A stretch of 64,000 nucleotides of DNA from Aspidapion aeneum (GCA_963576565.1 OY755039.1:81591955-81655954), one strand, 5' to 3'; positions 22,920 to 33,626 are shown, numbered from the stretch's first letter. Notes: a model not told the origin generated them from the letters alone. Numbers and translations are program-made.

Positions 22920-23500
22920 AATGGTACATGCAAAACATCCGTTATATCTTCATACGACGCTGTAAGGATCAGACAATGCTACACTACTATAATAAAATTT
23001 AAAATGTACTAGTTGAACGGGTTTTATCAAAGGCGTTTAGGTGTCCAAACCAAACCGAACAGAACCGACGATGTAAGGGCCAGACAATGCTACTACTATA
23101 AAAAAATTTAAAATGCACTCGGTGAATGAGTTTTATTGAACCAACCGAACAGAATCGACGATGTAAGAGCCAGACTTTAAAATTACCAAAGTGTGTGTAA
23201 AATTTATACACACGCAGAGAGTTGGGTCCTCACAATGATTTCTAGGTCCACTCGCATACACACTAAAAGCGCCCTCTACGATACTCTCAAGAAATTTGTT
23301 GGAACTAAATTCCTGTTTTTCACATGCGTTGTGAGGACCAGGAAAAATTTAAGTGATATATATCAAAATGTTGGAAATTTTATGAGGACGACCAAAATAA
23401 GGTCCAAACGTTACGAGGTCCAGAAATCGGACCTCCCAACGTAAACGGTCCTCGCAACTCCGGTGAGGGGTTGGTGTGTGTCCTCGCAAGGTATGTTACG
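22920..23500 (-). repeat. Dispersed repeat family 'GAGGACC', copy 2
   Basis: Inverted counterpart of 6060..6560. One segment (AATCGACGATGTAAG / CAGACAATGCTAC, ~110 bp) is tandemly duplicated at 22965..23075 and 23076..23172. It ends next to a (GACA)n run and GGCGCAACAAAAAAG. The 83-codon frame at 23193..23444 lies entirely in the repeat. Confidence 0.7.
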
Positions 23501-23506
23501 CCAACA

Positions 23507-23540
23507 CAGACAGACAGACAGACATACAGACAGACAGACG
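23507..23540. repeat. (GACA)n microsatellite
   Basis: CAGACAGACAGACAGACATA followed by more CAGA units, at the edge of the repeat copy. Confidence 0.9.
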
Positions 23541-23689
23541 GCGCAACAAAAAAGTTTCAAAATCATCTGAAACGCAAAGATATATAAAAATTTTTAAAAT
23601 CGGAGCAACTTTTTTTTTCTCGAAAAAATTAGGATCACCATAGATAGCTCACACTACTATAGTATAGTATATGTGTGAGCTAATATGGT

Positions 23690-24200
23690 TTCATCGGGTA
23701 CCTACCTCCCCTCTAACGTGGGAGGTGGAGAGGGGGTAAAACGTTAGTTTGTCCGATTTTAACCAAAATTGGTATCTGGGGGTTTTTGAGGATGAGAATT
23801 ACGAATTTTTAATTGGATTACCAAAATTCAATATGGCGGATTTAAAATGGACGATTTAATGTCAAGTTTTTCTGATTACTTTCAACTGACTTCCACTTAT
23901 CCGATTGACTTCAAATTTCACATACCGTTATAGTTCCGATGACAATCCAATAATGTGGTATCACTGACTGCCTACCTCCCCCCTAACCTGGAGGGTGGAG
24001 AGTGGGTAAAATTTTAGTTTGTCAGATTTCCACAAAAATTGGTATCTGGGGGTTTTTGAGAATGAGGATCACGAATTTTTGATCAGATTAGAAAAATTCA
24101 ATATGGCGGATTCAAAATGGACGATTTAATGACGAGTTTTTCTGATTACTTTTAACTGACTTCCACGTAGGTATCTGATTGATTTCAAAATTCACATGCT
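23690..24200 (+). repeat. Two tandem ~271-bp units
   Basis: CTACCTCCCCTCTAACGTGG (near 23702) and CTACCTCCCCCCTAACCTGG (near 23972) start two diverged direct units. Both contain GGTATCTGGGGGTTTTTGAG, CAATATGGCGGATT and GTTTTTCTGATTACTTT. Non-coding. Confidence 0.75.
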
Positions 24201-24409
24201 CTCCCGCTAAAAAGGGGGGCTACAGTTTGTTCGATCTCGATCAAAATTAATTAATCCTTGCGTATAATGATCATAATAATAACGAACAGTTTTAGGGAAC
24301 GATCGCACAGTGTTTTTCTATTTTAAAATTCGGTGAGATGGGCGTCGCTAGCACTGTTAATGCAACCTGTCTAGAAGAAGGAGACCTATAGACGTAGATT
24401 TAGACAAAT

Positions 24410-24966
24410 CCAAAAATTAAAAAATAAATTTAGAAAAAAATACTTTTCGAAAACAAGCTTTTATAAAATGGACTAAAAAGCATAAAATAATTTTTTGAGT
24501 GTTCTGATATCATAATAATAAAAGCGATGGGCGTATTTAATATTAGGTAAATGCCTTTTCATGCGCATTAGCGGATCGTACATAACCGATGATGGGCCGA
24601 CTCTTCTTTTTCAATGTGACAAAATAAATCGACACACTGCCGGTCGCGGATGAACTGCCTAATATGAAGCAGGCAAAATAATGTCCATCCATATCAGAAA
24701 AATCTAAGGGTGGCTTGAGTATGGTTGGGTTGGGTTGGGTTAAATTGTCTATCCTTACATTTTCCTGCTGTAATATAATGAATTTGGATTTTCACTAAAC
24801 TTCGAGTTAACAAGGCTAAAACAAAAACGGGTAAATTTCCTTTAATACGCCCATCGCTTTTATTATTATGATATCAGAACACTCAAAAAATTATTTTATG
24901 CTTTTTAGTCCATTTTATAAAGGCTTGTTTTCAAAAAGTATTTTTTTCTAAATTTATTTTTAATTT
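24410..24966. mobile_element. Foldback repeat, ~130-150-bp arms
   Basis: GATGGGCGTATTTAATATTA (24526) and its mirror around TTTAATACGCCCATC (24840), with TTTTGAGTGTTCTGATATCA on the left and its complement on the right, define arms 24410..24560 and 24840..24966. The loop holds CGGATCGTACATAACCGATG and GGTTGGGTTGGGTTGGGTT. The SINE at 24981 lies just outside the right arm. Confidence 0.7.
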
Positions 24967-24980
24967 GAACCCTCTAGGGA

Positions 24981-25244
24981 GTAGCCGTGGTGGCTCAGTG
25001 CTTTCGCGCATTGAACACAAGTGAGTTAAAAAATATCGCTTGCTGCAGTGGCGGGTTCGATCCCCGTCGGATGGCGAGGTCGGGTGCGGCAGACATTTAT
25101 AGGATTCCTGGGGAGAAGTGTCCCTAGAAGAGTGACTACAAAGGTATATTTATAGACAGTATACAGTAGTGAGCATACAAAAAATGTAACGGTACATGTC
25201 CGGCATGGCCCTGGTAGCCGAGGACAAAAAACAAAGTGATAAAA
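24981..25244 (+). mobile_element. tRNA-derived SINE with 13-bp target duplication
   Basis: The head contains a near-consensus A box TGGCTCAGTGC (about 24993..25003) and an exact B box GGTTCGATCCC (about 25055..25065), the internal RNA polymerase III promoter of tRNAs. The body continues with CGAGGTCGGGTGCGGCAGAC and CCCTAGAAGAGTGAC, and ends in an A-rich tail (GACAAAAAACAAAGTGATAA). AACCCTCTAGGGA is duplicated at 24968..24980 and 25245..25257. Length 264 bp. Mobilisation would need a partner LINE. This is the best-preserved SINE here. Confidence 0.9.
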
Positions 25245-25325
25245 AACCCTCTAGGGACAAAAGACAATCTACGTACCAAATTTTATTAAAATCGGGCAAG
25301 TACCGTTAGCCCTCTTAGTTATAGT

Positions 25326-26842
25326 GGGTAGGGGACATTACGCCGCGGCAGACTCGCCGCGGCCGATTTGTCGCAGCCGAATCGCCGCGGGGACTATTCG
25401 CCGCGAGATTTTTTGTTTTATGATATTACTATTACCATTGTTTAAACATTTTTATTTAGCTTGACTTCATATAATATATTTGTTTATTTGTTTGGTTATA
25501 ACTTTTCTCAAACTTTTACAACTAGTTAGTTGGTGGGTAGTATAAAATTACACATTTTTTATTAAAAAAATAAAATATTTATTTATGACTTCTAACTTAA
25601 ACTTTTTAAAAATCAAAATGGCGGATTTTCTCATTTATGAACCGATTTGCATCAAACTCGGAACTTTGAGATCTTTCAGGTCAATAATTATTATTTTAAA
25701 CTTAATTTTTTTTAAAATCAAGATGGCTAACCAAAATGGGGGACTTTTGCATTTACGAACCAATATTTCAGGTTGCTGATTATAATTTCTAACTTAAACT
25801 TTTAAAAAATCAAAATGGCGGTTCCACAAAGCGCACTTTCTTATTTGTAAATCGATTTGCCTCAAACTTATTTGAAACATTGCCGCGGTTAAGGTAACAC
25901 AATACAATTTTTGATTCAAATTTAATAACCTGGAAATGGCAGATTCAAAATGGCGGATTTTCCCATTTATGAACCAATATGCATCAAATTCGGAACTTTG
26001 AGATCTTTCAGGTCGCTGATTATTTAGGTTAAAAATAATAATTAGCGACCTGAAAGATGACAAAATTCCGAGTTTGATGCAAATCGGTTCATAAATGGGA
26101 AAATCCACCATTTTGGAACCGCCATTTTGATTTTTTTAAAGATTAAGTTAGAAATAATAATAAGCGACCTGAAAGATCTCAAAGTTCCGAGTTTGATGCA
26201 AATCGGTTCATAAATGGGAAAATCCGCCATTTTGGAATCGCCATTTTGATTTTTATAAATTTAGGGTAAAAATAATAATCAGCCACCTGAAAGATCTCAA
26301 AGTTCCGAGTTTGACGCAAATCGGTTCATAAATGGGAAAATCCGCCATTTTGGATCCATTATTTTTTTATCTTTTTAATAAAAAAAATGTTGAATTGTAT
26401 ACTAACCACCAAATAGCTAGTTGGAAAAGTTTGAAAAAAGGTATAACCAAATTAATAAACAAATATATTATATGAAGTCAAGCTAAATGTAATAATAGTA
26501 ATATCATAAAACAAAAAATCTCGCGGCGAATTGTTCCCGCCATTTTGGATCCATTATTTTTTTATCTTTTTAATAAAAAAAATGTTGAATTGTATACCAA
26601 CCACCAAATCGCTAGTTGGAAAAGTTTGAAAAGAGGTATAACCAAACTAATAAACAAATATATTATATGAAGTCAAGCTAAATAAAAATGTTCAAACAAT
26701 TGCCAATAGTAATATCATAAAACAAAAAATCTCGCGCGAATTGTTCCCGAGGCGAATCGGGCGGCGGCGAATTGTCCCGCGGCGAATCGGCCGCGGCGAA
26801 TTGTCCCGCGGCGAATCGGCCGCGGCGAATTGTCCCATCCCC
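25326..26842. mobile_element. MULE/Foldback-like element, 9-bp target duplication, GC-rich subterminal arrays
   Basis: AGTTATAGT is duplicated at 25317..25325 and 26843..26851. Ends are GGGTAGGGGACATTACGCC and (complement) GGGGATGGGACAATTCGCC. Inverted arms of about 260 bp carry alternating CCGCGGCGAATTGTCC / GCGGCGAATCGG units, then GAGATTTTTTGTTTTATGAT. The interior has ~120-bp units around AATGGCGGATTTTC and TTCCGAGTTTGATGCAAATC, direct up to about 26035 and inverted after it. A ~190-bp direct duplication covers 26352..26545 and 26546..26735. A 9-bp duplication with long TIRs fits Mutator-like or Foldback elements. Frames inside (such as 25794..26111) only read the repeats. No transposase. 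Confidence 0.8.
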
Positions 26843-26912
26843 AGTTATAGTATACATGTGAGCAGTGGCGTATATAAGGTGGGGCCTGGGCTCCCCTAAA
26901 TATAAAATTTTT

Positions 26913-27155
26913 GAAGTGTAAACTTCTTTAGGCGCGTTTAGCAGTTTTTGTGGGTACTGAATTGGTCTGAGCCGTCAGGCTCGGCTTTGTAACGCTTATT
27001 CGGGTGACGTCGGCTCGAGTCGACTAACTGTGAGAGGAACATTCAGCGAGCGATATGATCATGCAGATGAAGGCCAGTATTATTAATTTCGCCTTGTTGA
27101 AGTTTACACTTCTGCCGTGTGGTCTTAAGCACACACAATTTTTTTAGATATTTTC
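26913..27155 (+). repeat. ~235-bp twin repeat, first copy
   Basis: Starts GAAGTGTAAACTTCTTTAGG and runs through GAGCCGTCAGGCTCGGCT and GAGAGGAACATTCAGCGAGC to GAAGTTTACACTTC, then about 28 bp to CACACA. Preceded by ATTTTT and followed by ATTTTTTT. The second copy is at 27797..28030, inside the nested element. GAAGTGTAAACTTC and its exact complement GAAGTTTACACTTC give 14-bp inverted ends. Confidence 0.8.
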
Positions 27156-27269
27156 GACATATTTCATGAATACAAAGCTAAAATAGCATAAAATACGGCC
27201 TCACGGTGTCTGCCCTCCCCCCCCCCAAAACTGTCTCGCGCCCACCCCGAATCTTTTTTCTATATACGC

Positions 27270-28489
27270 TAGTGGTGCCCATCTCGTTTTCGAGACAAGA
27301 CTTGAGACGAGACTCGGACAAGACGAGACGAGACCTTTATTGGTCTCGTCTTGAGTCTCGTGCAAGACTTCTTGTGTCTCGTGCGAGAGTCTCGCAGGTA
27401 AATATTTCTGCGTGCCGACTGCAGACTTGAGAATTTCATTCATAATACAACATATTTAGAAAGAATTTAGACTATTTCGCACAGATAGACAAAACATTTT
27501 ATTCATAAATACTTTAAAAACACAATCCATGATTGTTGTAAAACGACGTAATGCGTGAAACGAAAACGGACTAGTACTCTCTCTTACGGCGGCGGAACAT
27601 AAAGGCAATACTGCAATAACGACAGATCGCAAGTTGAATGACTACCTGAAAATCTCTGTGAAAGTCTTTCTGTGCTAAATAGTCTAAGATAAAAAATAAC
27701 TTTGTTTTGGCGGAACGCCGGCGCCGCCGGCGCCCCGGTCACAGAAGAGCCTTCTGTGCCGCAGTTGCATCGCTGATCTAACTGATGAGATTTTTTGAAG
27801 TGTAAACTTCTTTAGGCGCATTTAGCAGTTTTTGTGGGTACTGAATTAGACTGAGCCGTCAGGCTCGGCTATGTAACGCTCATTCGGGTGAAGACGGCTC
27901 GAGCCGACTAACTGTGAGAGGAACATTCAGCGAGCGATATGATGATGCAGATGAAGGCCAGTATTATTAATTTCGCCTTGTTGAAGTTTACACTTCTGCG
28001 GTGTGGTCTTAAGCACAAGTCACAAGCAATTTTTTTTTCTTAGATACCTATTTCTTAAATAAGTAAATAATGTTGAATTAAAGTTTTTGTTTTGTTTATT
28101 TGTTTAGAATATACGTGTTACTTTTTATATTATTTTTAAGATTTTTGAATATATAATGCTTTGTTTTTTTCTTGTTTAGATGTATTATGTAAGTATGTAC
28201 CTATTAAGTACTTACTTTTCAATAAATAATGTTATTTTTGTTGTAATTTTCTCTTCCCACTTCTACATTATACCTAAAAAGTAGGAAAAGGTAAATATCC
28301 CGTACTAGACTGGAACAAGATTATGCATGATGAAATTGCGATACATTTGCTAGACTCTCGTACGAGACGCGAGACGAGACGAGACTCGAGGCTGCGAGAC
28401 GAGACTCGAGACAAGACTTCATATTTCATCGGCGAGACGAGACGAGGCTATATGAAAGTCTCGTCTCGTTGGTCTCGTGTGAATCACTA
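27270..28489. mobile_element. Nested hAT-like element with GAGAC-rich ends
   Basis: ATATACGC is duplicated at 27262..27269 and 28490..28497. Ends are TAGTGGTGCCCATCTCG and (complement) TAGTGATTCACACGAGACC, followed at both sides by many GAGACGAGAC-type units in inverted orientation. 8-bp duplication and TAGTG termini fit hAT. The interior has a GC-rich palindrome (CGCCGGCGCCGCCGGCGCC near 27717) and the second twin repeat. No transposase frame. It cuts the right TIR of the outer element five bases from its end. Confidence 0.85.
27797..28030 (+). repeat. ~235-bp twin repeat, second copy
   Basis: Near-identical to 26913..27155 with a few substitutions. Preceded by ATTTTTT and followed by ATTTTTTT, the same target context as the first copy. 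The repeated context suggests an element that inserts at A(T)n sites; the family is not recognised. Confidence 0.8.
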
Positions 28490-28502
28490 ATATACGCCAC
28501 TG

Positions 28503-30038
28503 CGTGTGAGCTAAAAAAGTTAACTAATATACGCCACTGCGTGTGAGCTAAAAAAGTTAACAGAGAAAATCGAAAAAGCTTCATGTACCTTTATATCTAC
28601 GCAAACATTTCGTACACAATTTTAATATAGCGTCTTCTGTCACGATCGCTGATGGATTGGATCTCTACTTTACATCTTACGTAGAATTACGGAGTATTTG
28701 TGCGATGAGTTTTACTTGATATAACGAAGAATTGATTCACGTATTAGGGACTTATTGCAATAAAGCGGAAGCATTGAAATCTGATAGTTGATCTTTTAAA
28801 ACTGAAATACCAAATTCGAATTTTAAATTCCAGTCGTTTATTTTCTTTTAATAAAGGCGGCAGTATTAATTACCGTTCTTTTAATACACAAAGGCCTAAT
28901 TTTGAAAAAAGACAGCTGTTCTTATAATGTGAAATTCTCAAAATATCAAAATACTGCCTGCCACTATTATTTATTATTACTTACTATAAGTATCTAATTA
29001 TTGAAAATTTGCCTCAAACAAGCCCTGAAAGAGTTAAGAATATACACGGTGCATGCCGCACTCCAAAACCAAATGCGGAAAATTAGCTGTGAGAGATGTG
29101 ACGCGCTCGTTAAACTTTTCACCCTCAATACCACCACTCAAGTTCCAAAAATTTCAATAAAAAAATTACTTTTTCCTTTTATCAAAAGTTTTATAATCCT
29201 AATACTTACAAGATGCTATTTACTTGTTGTAGTTTTTTACTCCTGTCATTTTTGCTCATAGTTTTGGTTTTACTAACTGTACAGGCCACGACCCTAAAAA
29301 AATTAGCTGTTCTCGGGGGGCTGACTTTTACATTGGGTCGTATGGAAGGTCAGACGTTTTTTTATGATATTTTAAAAATGACACTACAGATTTTCTCGAA
29401 ATTTCAGTGAAATATTCTCAGACACCATCCCGATATTCCACCAAACTTTTGTAAGGATGCATTCCTTATTTTGAATTCAAATTACCCGCCATATATCGTA
29501 TGCCAACTGTTATATTTGACATGTATTTAACTTGTCATCTGTGTTTGTCATGGCTTGTGTTTATTTGTTTGTATTTTTCGATTTTTTATGATTTTTTACA
29601 ATAAAGTTCATTTAGGATCCAAAAATATCAGCGTTAATCTTTTTAAAAGAAAATTACACTACAAAAAAATTCATTTTTTGATGTTGTAATTTTTGCAAAC
29701 CGAGGTAAATAACTATATTAAGTTTTAAAAGCCTGCAGAGTGCCGAACATAAACAAATAGATGTAGATAACTTGATTATTTTCCACGCAGAATCGAGCAC
29801 ATTCGCTTCTGCTGTAAATTAAATTTTTGTGTGAAAAAAAAACTCTCAAAACCGGCTTTATTTTTTTAAAAATCTAATATTCCTGAACTGTCATTTCAAT
29901 TTCAATAATTTAAAGTTGTGTCATGAAGTGACCATCAAAAAAAAATCAGCCCCCGATGTGACGTCAACAAAGTGGAGGATCGTGGCCCGTCCGTTTTGAT
30001 AGCCCTGATTCTAGATATACAGGATAATTTTAGTTTAA
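28503..30038. other. Non-coding interval
   Basis: Begins with a 37-bp exact tandem duplication (CTAATATACGCCACTG ... AAAAAAGTTAA at about 28486..28559), likely an excision or repair scar beside the hAT-like end. The rest is AT-rich. Frames 29001..29261 and 29213..29410 have a hydrophobic start but no family features and no supporting splice signals. Confidence 0.45.
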
Positions 30039-30159
30039 CCCATTTTGGGCCAAGAAGAGAAAAAAAACAGTATTTATAAAAAAATATCTATATACATAAA
30101 TGTAACTAATAAGTAACAAAATATGGGGTGTTGCATTAACGCATCAACGGTCTAAAGGG
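30039..30159. mobile_element. piggyBac-like MITE, TTAA flanks
   Basis: TTAA lies at 30035..30038 and 30160..30163. Ends are CCCATTTTGGGCC and (complement) CCCTTTAGACCGTTGATGC. TTAA duplication with CCC-starting ends is characteristic of piggyBac. Length 121 bp. Shares GTTGATGCGTTAATGCAACAC with the element at 30616..31005. Confidence 0.75.
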
Positions 30160-30615
30160 TTAAGTAAAATTGCCGAAAACAGTCGGCGTGCAGATATACT
30201 GTGCAACGTTCACAAATGTAAATCGTTTGACTTTTGCACACCCGACATCTTCTTCTGGAGTCAAGTTTGCTTATGACGTGTCCCATCAGGTCACCTCTCA
30301 TATCAGTGGGCGGATTTATCGGAAGTGCTCTAGCAACAAAATTCTTTGTTAAGCTTTCGCAATGTAATAAATGATTTGAAATGCAGCTGCGACATCTTAT
30401 TCTGGTTTACGGTATTATAAAGTTTTCAGGCGTTCACAAGCGAACTGGCAATAATATTTAAAAAAGTGGCCACCACCATTTTTTACCCATTCATTTGATT
30501 CCATATATTTATTATATGCTGATATTACCGCTGGTTGGGGATTAAAACTTCTTTTTTTGATTTTCTATCAAATCTTTTGGCATGCGTAACAGTACAGGCT
30601 TGCGATAGGATTTAA

Positions 30616-31005
30616 CTCTTTTGGCCGTTGATTCGTAAACGCAACACTATAATAATATTAAGTAATTAAAAAAAACCTGCTAGAAATAGTCATAAGTTTT
30701 TCATTTCTTACTGTTACTGTACTAAAAGTTTACTTGGTAAGATAAAAGTACAATATCTTTGGAAATATAAATATAATTGTGCTTTTTGAATTTTGAAAAT
30801 TTTGGAGCCAAAAGAAGAAAAAATTAGGTTTTTAAAAAAATTCAGGCAGACGGAAACAAAAAAAATCTTCCAAATCCAATTTGATTATCTTTGTCCAACC
30901 TAATATAAGTGAAATTTGTGTATATTTCATGCTAAAAAGGTTCCTATTTTTGAAAAAAAAATATTACTGTAGTGTTGCGTATACGCATCAACAGTAAAAA
31001 ACGGG
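30616..31005. mobile_element. piggyBac-like MITE, TTAA flanks
   Basis: TTAA at 30612..30615 and 31006..31009. Inverted ends of about 45 bp: CTCTTTTGGCCGTTGATTCG, and (complement) CCCGTTTTTTACTGTTGATG, then CGTAAACGCAACACTA-type sequence on both sides. Length 390 bp, non-coding. Same family as 30039..30159. Confidence 0.8.
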
Positions 31006-31230
31006 TTAAGTAAGCATGTGCAAAGTTTAAAAATTTCCTCGTGATCCCGTTTTTAGCTACCACTGGCATCTTGCGGCTCGAATGGAATATTATGAATCCC
31101 TACGATTACTGGGTTTGGGTGGTACTGCGCGATAAAACCACCGACGTATTCGCCAATTCACTCTCTTTTCTTCTCACGTAAACTGTATCCCCTCTCTCTC
31201 TCCCTCTCATGCAACTTGGTATCATGAAGT

Positions 31231-31779
31231 ATAATTGCGGTATTCTTGGATCTACAAAGAGCCTTCGTAACTATTGATCGAAATAGGCTCCTACAGAAAC
31301 TTGAGAAATTGGGTGTATCTGGAAGGGTGTTGAATTGGACTGGAAGTTATTTCTCGGGAAGACAACAGCGAGTAAAAATGAATGGAATATTATCTAAAAA
31401 TATAAAAAGTCACCTAGGAATTCCTCAAGGTAGTGTATTGGGACCTCTTTTCTGTATTTTGTACATCAATGATATTGTTAAAGTTGTTGATGATCATCAT
31501 TGATCACTACTGTTGTGAAAATCTTCTCAAAATTAATAAAAGCAAAACAAAATTCATGCGCCAAGGAAAACATCAAACGGGATTTTATGCTTACTGGATC
31601 CAGCTTAAGCATGACGTACTAGAGCATATTACAAAAATGAAATACTTGGGGGTGATCATTGACGATAAACTCTTGTAATTTAGTAGTCTCCAAAATTAAT
31701 TACTGAATTAATCATTTGAGCAGATGTTCTCAAAGTTTGTCTAAATGGTCAAAACTATTGGTTTTTAACACGTTGGTAC
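31231..31779 (+). pseudogene. LINE reverse transcriptase fragment, 5' part (interrupted)
   Basis: Translation shows reverse transcriptase motifs in order: FLDLQRAF (motif A region), 'LGVSGRVLNW', 'SYFSGRQQRV', GIPQGSVLGPLFCILYINDI (motif B), then after a frame change near 31500 'CENLLKINKSKTKFM' and KMKYLGVIIDD. The catalytic YADD box that should lie between VVDD and ENLL is deleted. There is no endonuclease domain upstream, so the copy is 5'-truncated. It is a dead non-LTR retrotransposon of the Jockey/CR1 type; I cannot fix the clade. It is cut at 31779 by the 16.2-kb LTR-bounded insertion and resumes at 47986. Confidence 0.85.
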
Positions 31780-33078
31780 TGTAACAGGGGCCTGCGTGTG
31801 ACAGTGGTACTGTCACCTCAAGTTGCCAAGGCTTAAATGTTGTAAGCTACCAACTTAGGTTACAACTTATATAAATTATAAAAAGATTAAATGTTACTAT
31901 ATGTTATTAAATTTACACGATCTCGAAAGGGAATTTGGCGGTTCTTGGAGGAAAAGTATGCTATAAACGTTTTTCTCAAATGTATAACTAATAGGATAAT
32001 CATACATACCTTTTTAATTTTCTTCTTGCAGCTTCACACTTTCACTTCTAATATTTATTATTTAAATATCAAATTTTTACTACCATTGAACTTTTATATT
32101 CAAATATTTACTTCTTAAACTTTTAGGTTTTATAAACCTTTTATATATTTGTTGTAAATATATATATTTATCAACATCTTAAACGTTGATTGAATGAGTG
32201 AAACTATTCAATCAACTGTTTAATTTACTTAATATTACTGTTTAGGTTTGGGATATGTTATTAATTAAAAATGCCGATTTCAGGGCAACGAATGGTTTGT
32301 ATTTTGTTGATAAAAAAAACCATAAAACAGTTAAACACATTATTTCAAAACACTGGAAACAGTAATAATTAATGACTTTACAATCAATAAACTCTAAAAG
32401 AAAAGACCAAAATAATTATGAATATACAATGTTAAAATAATTGATAAATTTCCCCAGTTGAAATAAAACCCCCCTTAAGAAGTGTAAATGAAAGTGTACC
32501 GTACTAGGCAAAGACAAACTAAAGAGTACTCTCCCTGACGACTTTCGAAAGATTCAATACCCCGCTCTCTAGACATTCTAAGTTTGTCGCTAGCTGATTG
32601 GGCTAAATCTAAGCTTTCTTTAACGGACTTCTTCCACCACTCTTCTCTACAGACACTCTTGGTTGCCGTGGTCTGAATCTTAAGCTCTCTCGCATTGGCG
32701 AGAAAGACAAAGAGACAAAATACCACCGCAATTCAAAGATGCGTGGATTTAGAAATTCGGTAAAGTTTAAATCTTACAGGGTGTTTCTTAAAAGTTGAAG
32801 ATAGTTTACCAAATTTGTTTCCAGTTACAAAATATGAATTATTTTGATGTTAGTGGCTCAAAGGACATATTAGCCGAATACAACTTTTATTAAAATACAG
32901 CGAACCTGAAAACATGCCTAAAAACAAGTCGCCGAGTTGCCATAAATTTTACTTAATCTTAACCTAGTCTTGCATATAATTAATGCTTGTTGATGACAAA
33001 AACAATATTTAATTAAAAATCTTTAAAAACTTATAAATGGCAAAAATACCATTTATGCTCAAATCCCGTTTTGTTACA
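31780..33078 (+). repeat. 5' long terminal repeat, 1,299 bp
   Basis: Begins TGTAACAGGGGCCTGCG and ends TTTTGTTACA, so TG..CA with short inverted ends TGTAACA/TGTTACA. A hairpin GTGACAGTGGTACTGTCAC lies at 31797. A TATA-like TATATAAATTATAAAAAG is at about 31868. AATAAA occurs near 32388 and 32462. A minus-strand 83-codon frame lies at 32475..32726. Differs from the other copy at only three positions by eye: 31925, 32552 and 32722. Confidence 0.9.
32475..32726 (-). CDS. 83-codon open frame inside the LTR (uncertain)
   Basis: A minus-strand frame starting MVFCLFVFLANARELKIQ, then a hydrophilic stretch rich in Lys, Glu and Ser (KESLDLAQSASDKLRMSRER), ending in a hydrophobic Cys-containing tail. 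It is repeated at 47382..47633, where two of the three LTR differences cause V-to-A and S-to-T changes. Its codons look more protein-like than the AT-rich surroundings, and the GC content rises locally. It may be a captured host fragment, or chance. Since the LTRs are nearly identical, an open frame in both copies is not evidence of selection. Confidence 0.25.
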   Translation of the reverse strand: MVFCLFVFLANARELKIQTTATKSVCREEWWKKSVKESLDLAQSASDKLRMSRERGIESFESRQGEYSLVCLCLVRYTFIYTS

Positions 33079-33626
33079 TTACTCCCCCCTGATTAAGTAT
33101 AAACAATTTTTTTAAACGCAAGTCGAAATAAAATGGTTTATAACAACAAGCATTAAGTAGTGCAGACAACACAAATCTAAACTAAAACTATAGCGCTCTT
33201 CGTTTCCATTTTTCTTCTGTGGATGACGGTCAATAAACATTCTGGCTGGAAAAAACTTGAAGTTCCATTCTGGAACAAAACAGCAACACTAGATCAGGTA
33301 CAACATCTTAGATCAGCTAGTCAGCAACATACATGGTGAACGATCAGTAGATTCCAAACACTACTGAAAGAATCAGAATATCAGTGCAGCTTAATAACAA
33401 CGATAACTTAAATTAAATGAGGGCAAAATAAAATTGACATATAAACCGAAAAATATATAGAAATATATAATATATATATAACACATTGTTTGAAAACTAC
33501 TACATTAAGGTATATATTATATACACGCTTATGCAGAAATTTGTGGAGACAAAAAAAAAGTGATTTAAGTTAACGTAAATAAATTAAGGGAGTCTCCAAA
33601 CCAAACCGTTTCCTCCATAGTGTTAA

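Larger units (their letters stand above)
26863..28502. mobile_element. hAT-like element, interrupted by a nested element
   Basis: Ends CAGTGGCGTATATA and its complement TATATACGCCACTG, the latter split by the nested insertion. Flanking 8-bp words CATGTGAG (26855..26862) and CGTGTGAG (28503..28510) differ at one position, fitting an older hAT target duplication. Without the nested element it would be about 410 bp and non-coding. Frames at 27201..27443 and 27206..27430 lie across the junction with the nested element and are not genes. Confidence 0.8.

Noticed and set aside
25794..26230. Minus-strand frames with repeated 'YEPICIKLGTLRSFRS' peptide
   Set aside because: They read the ~120-bp repeats of the 9-bp-TSD element and are not continuous across units.
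29001..29410. Small secreted-protein frames
   Set aside because: Hydrophobic starts alone; AT-rich sequence produces such frames by chance, with no splice or conserved motif.
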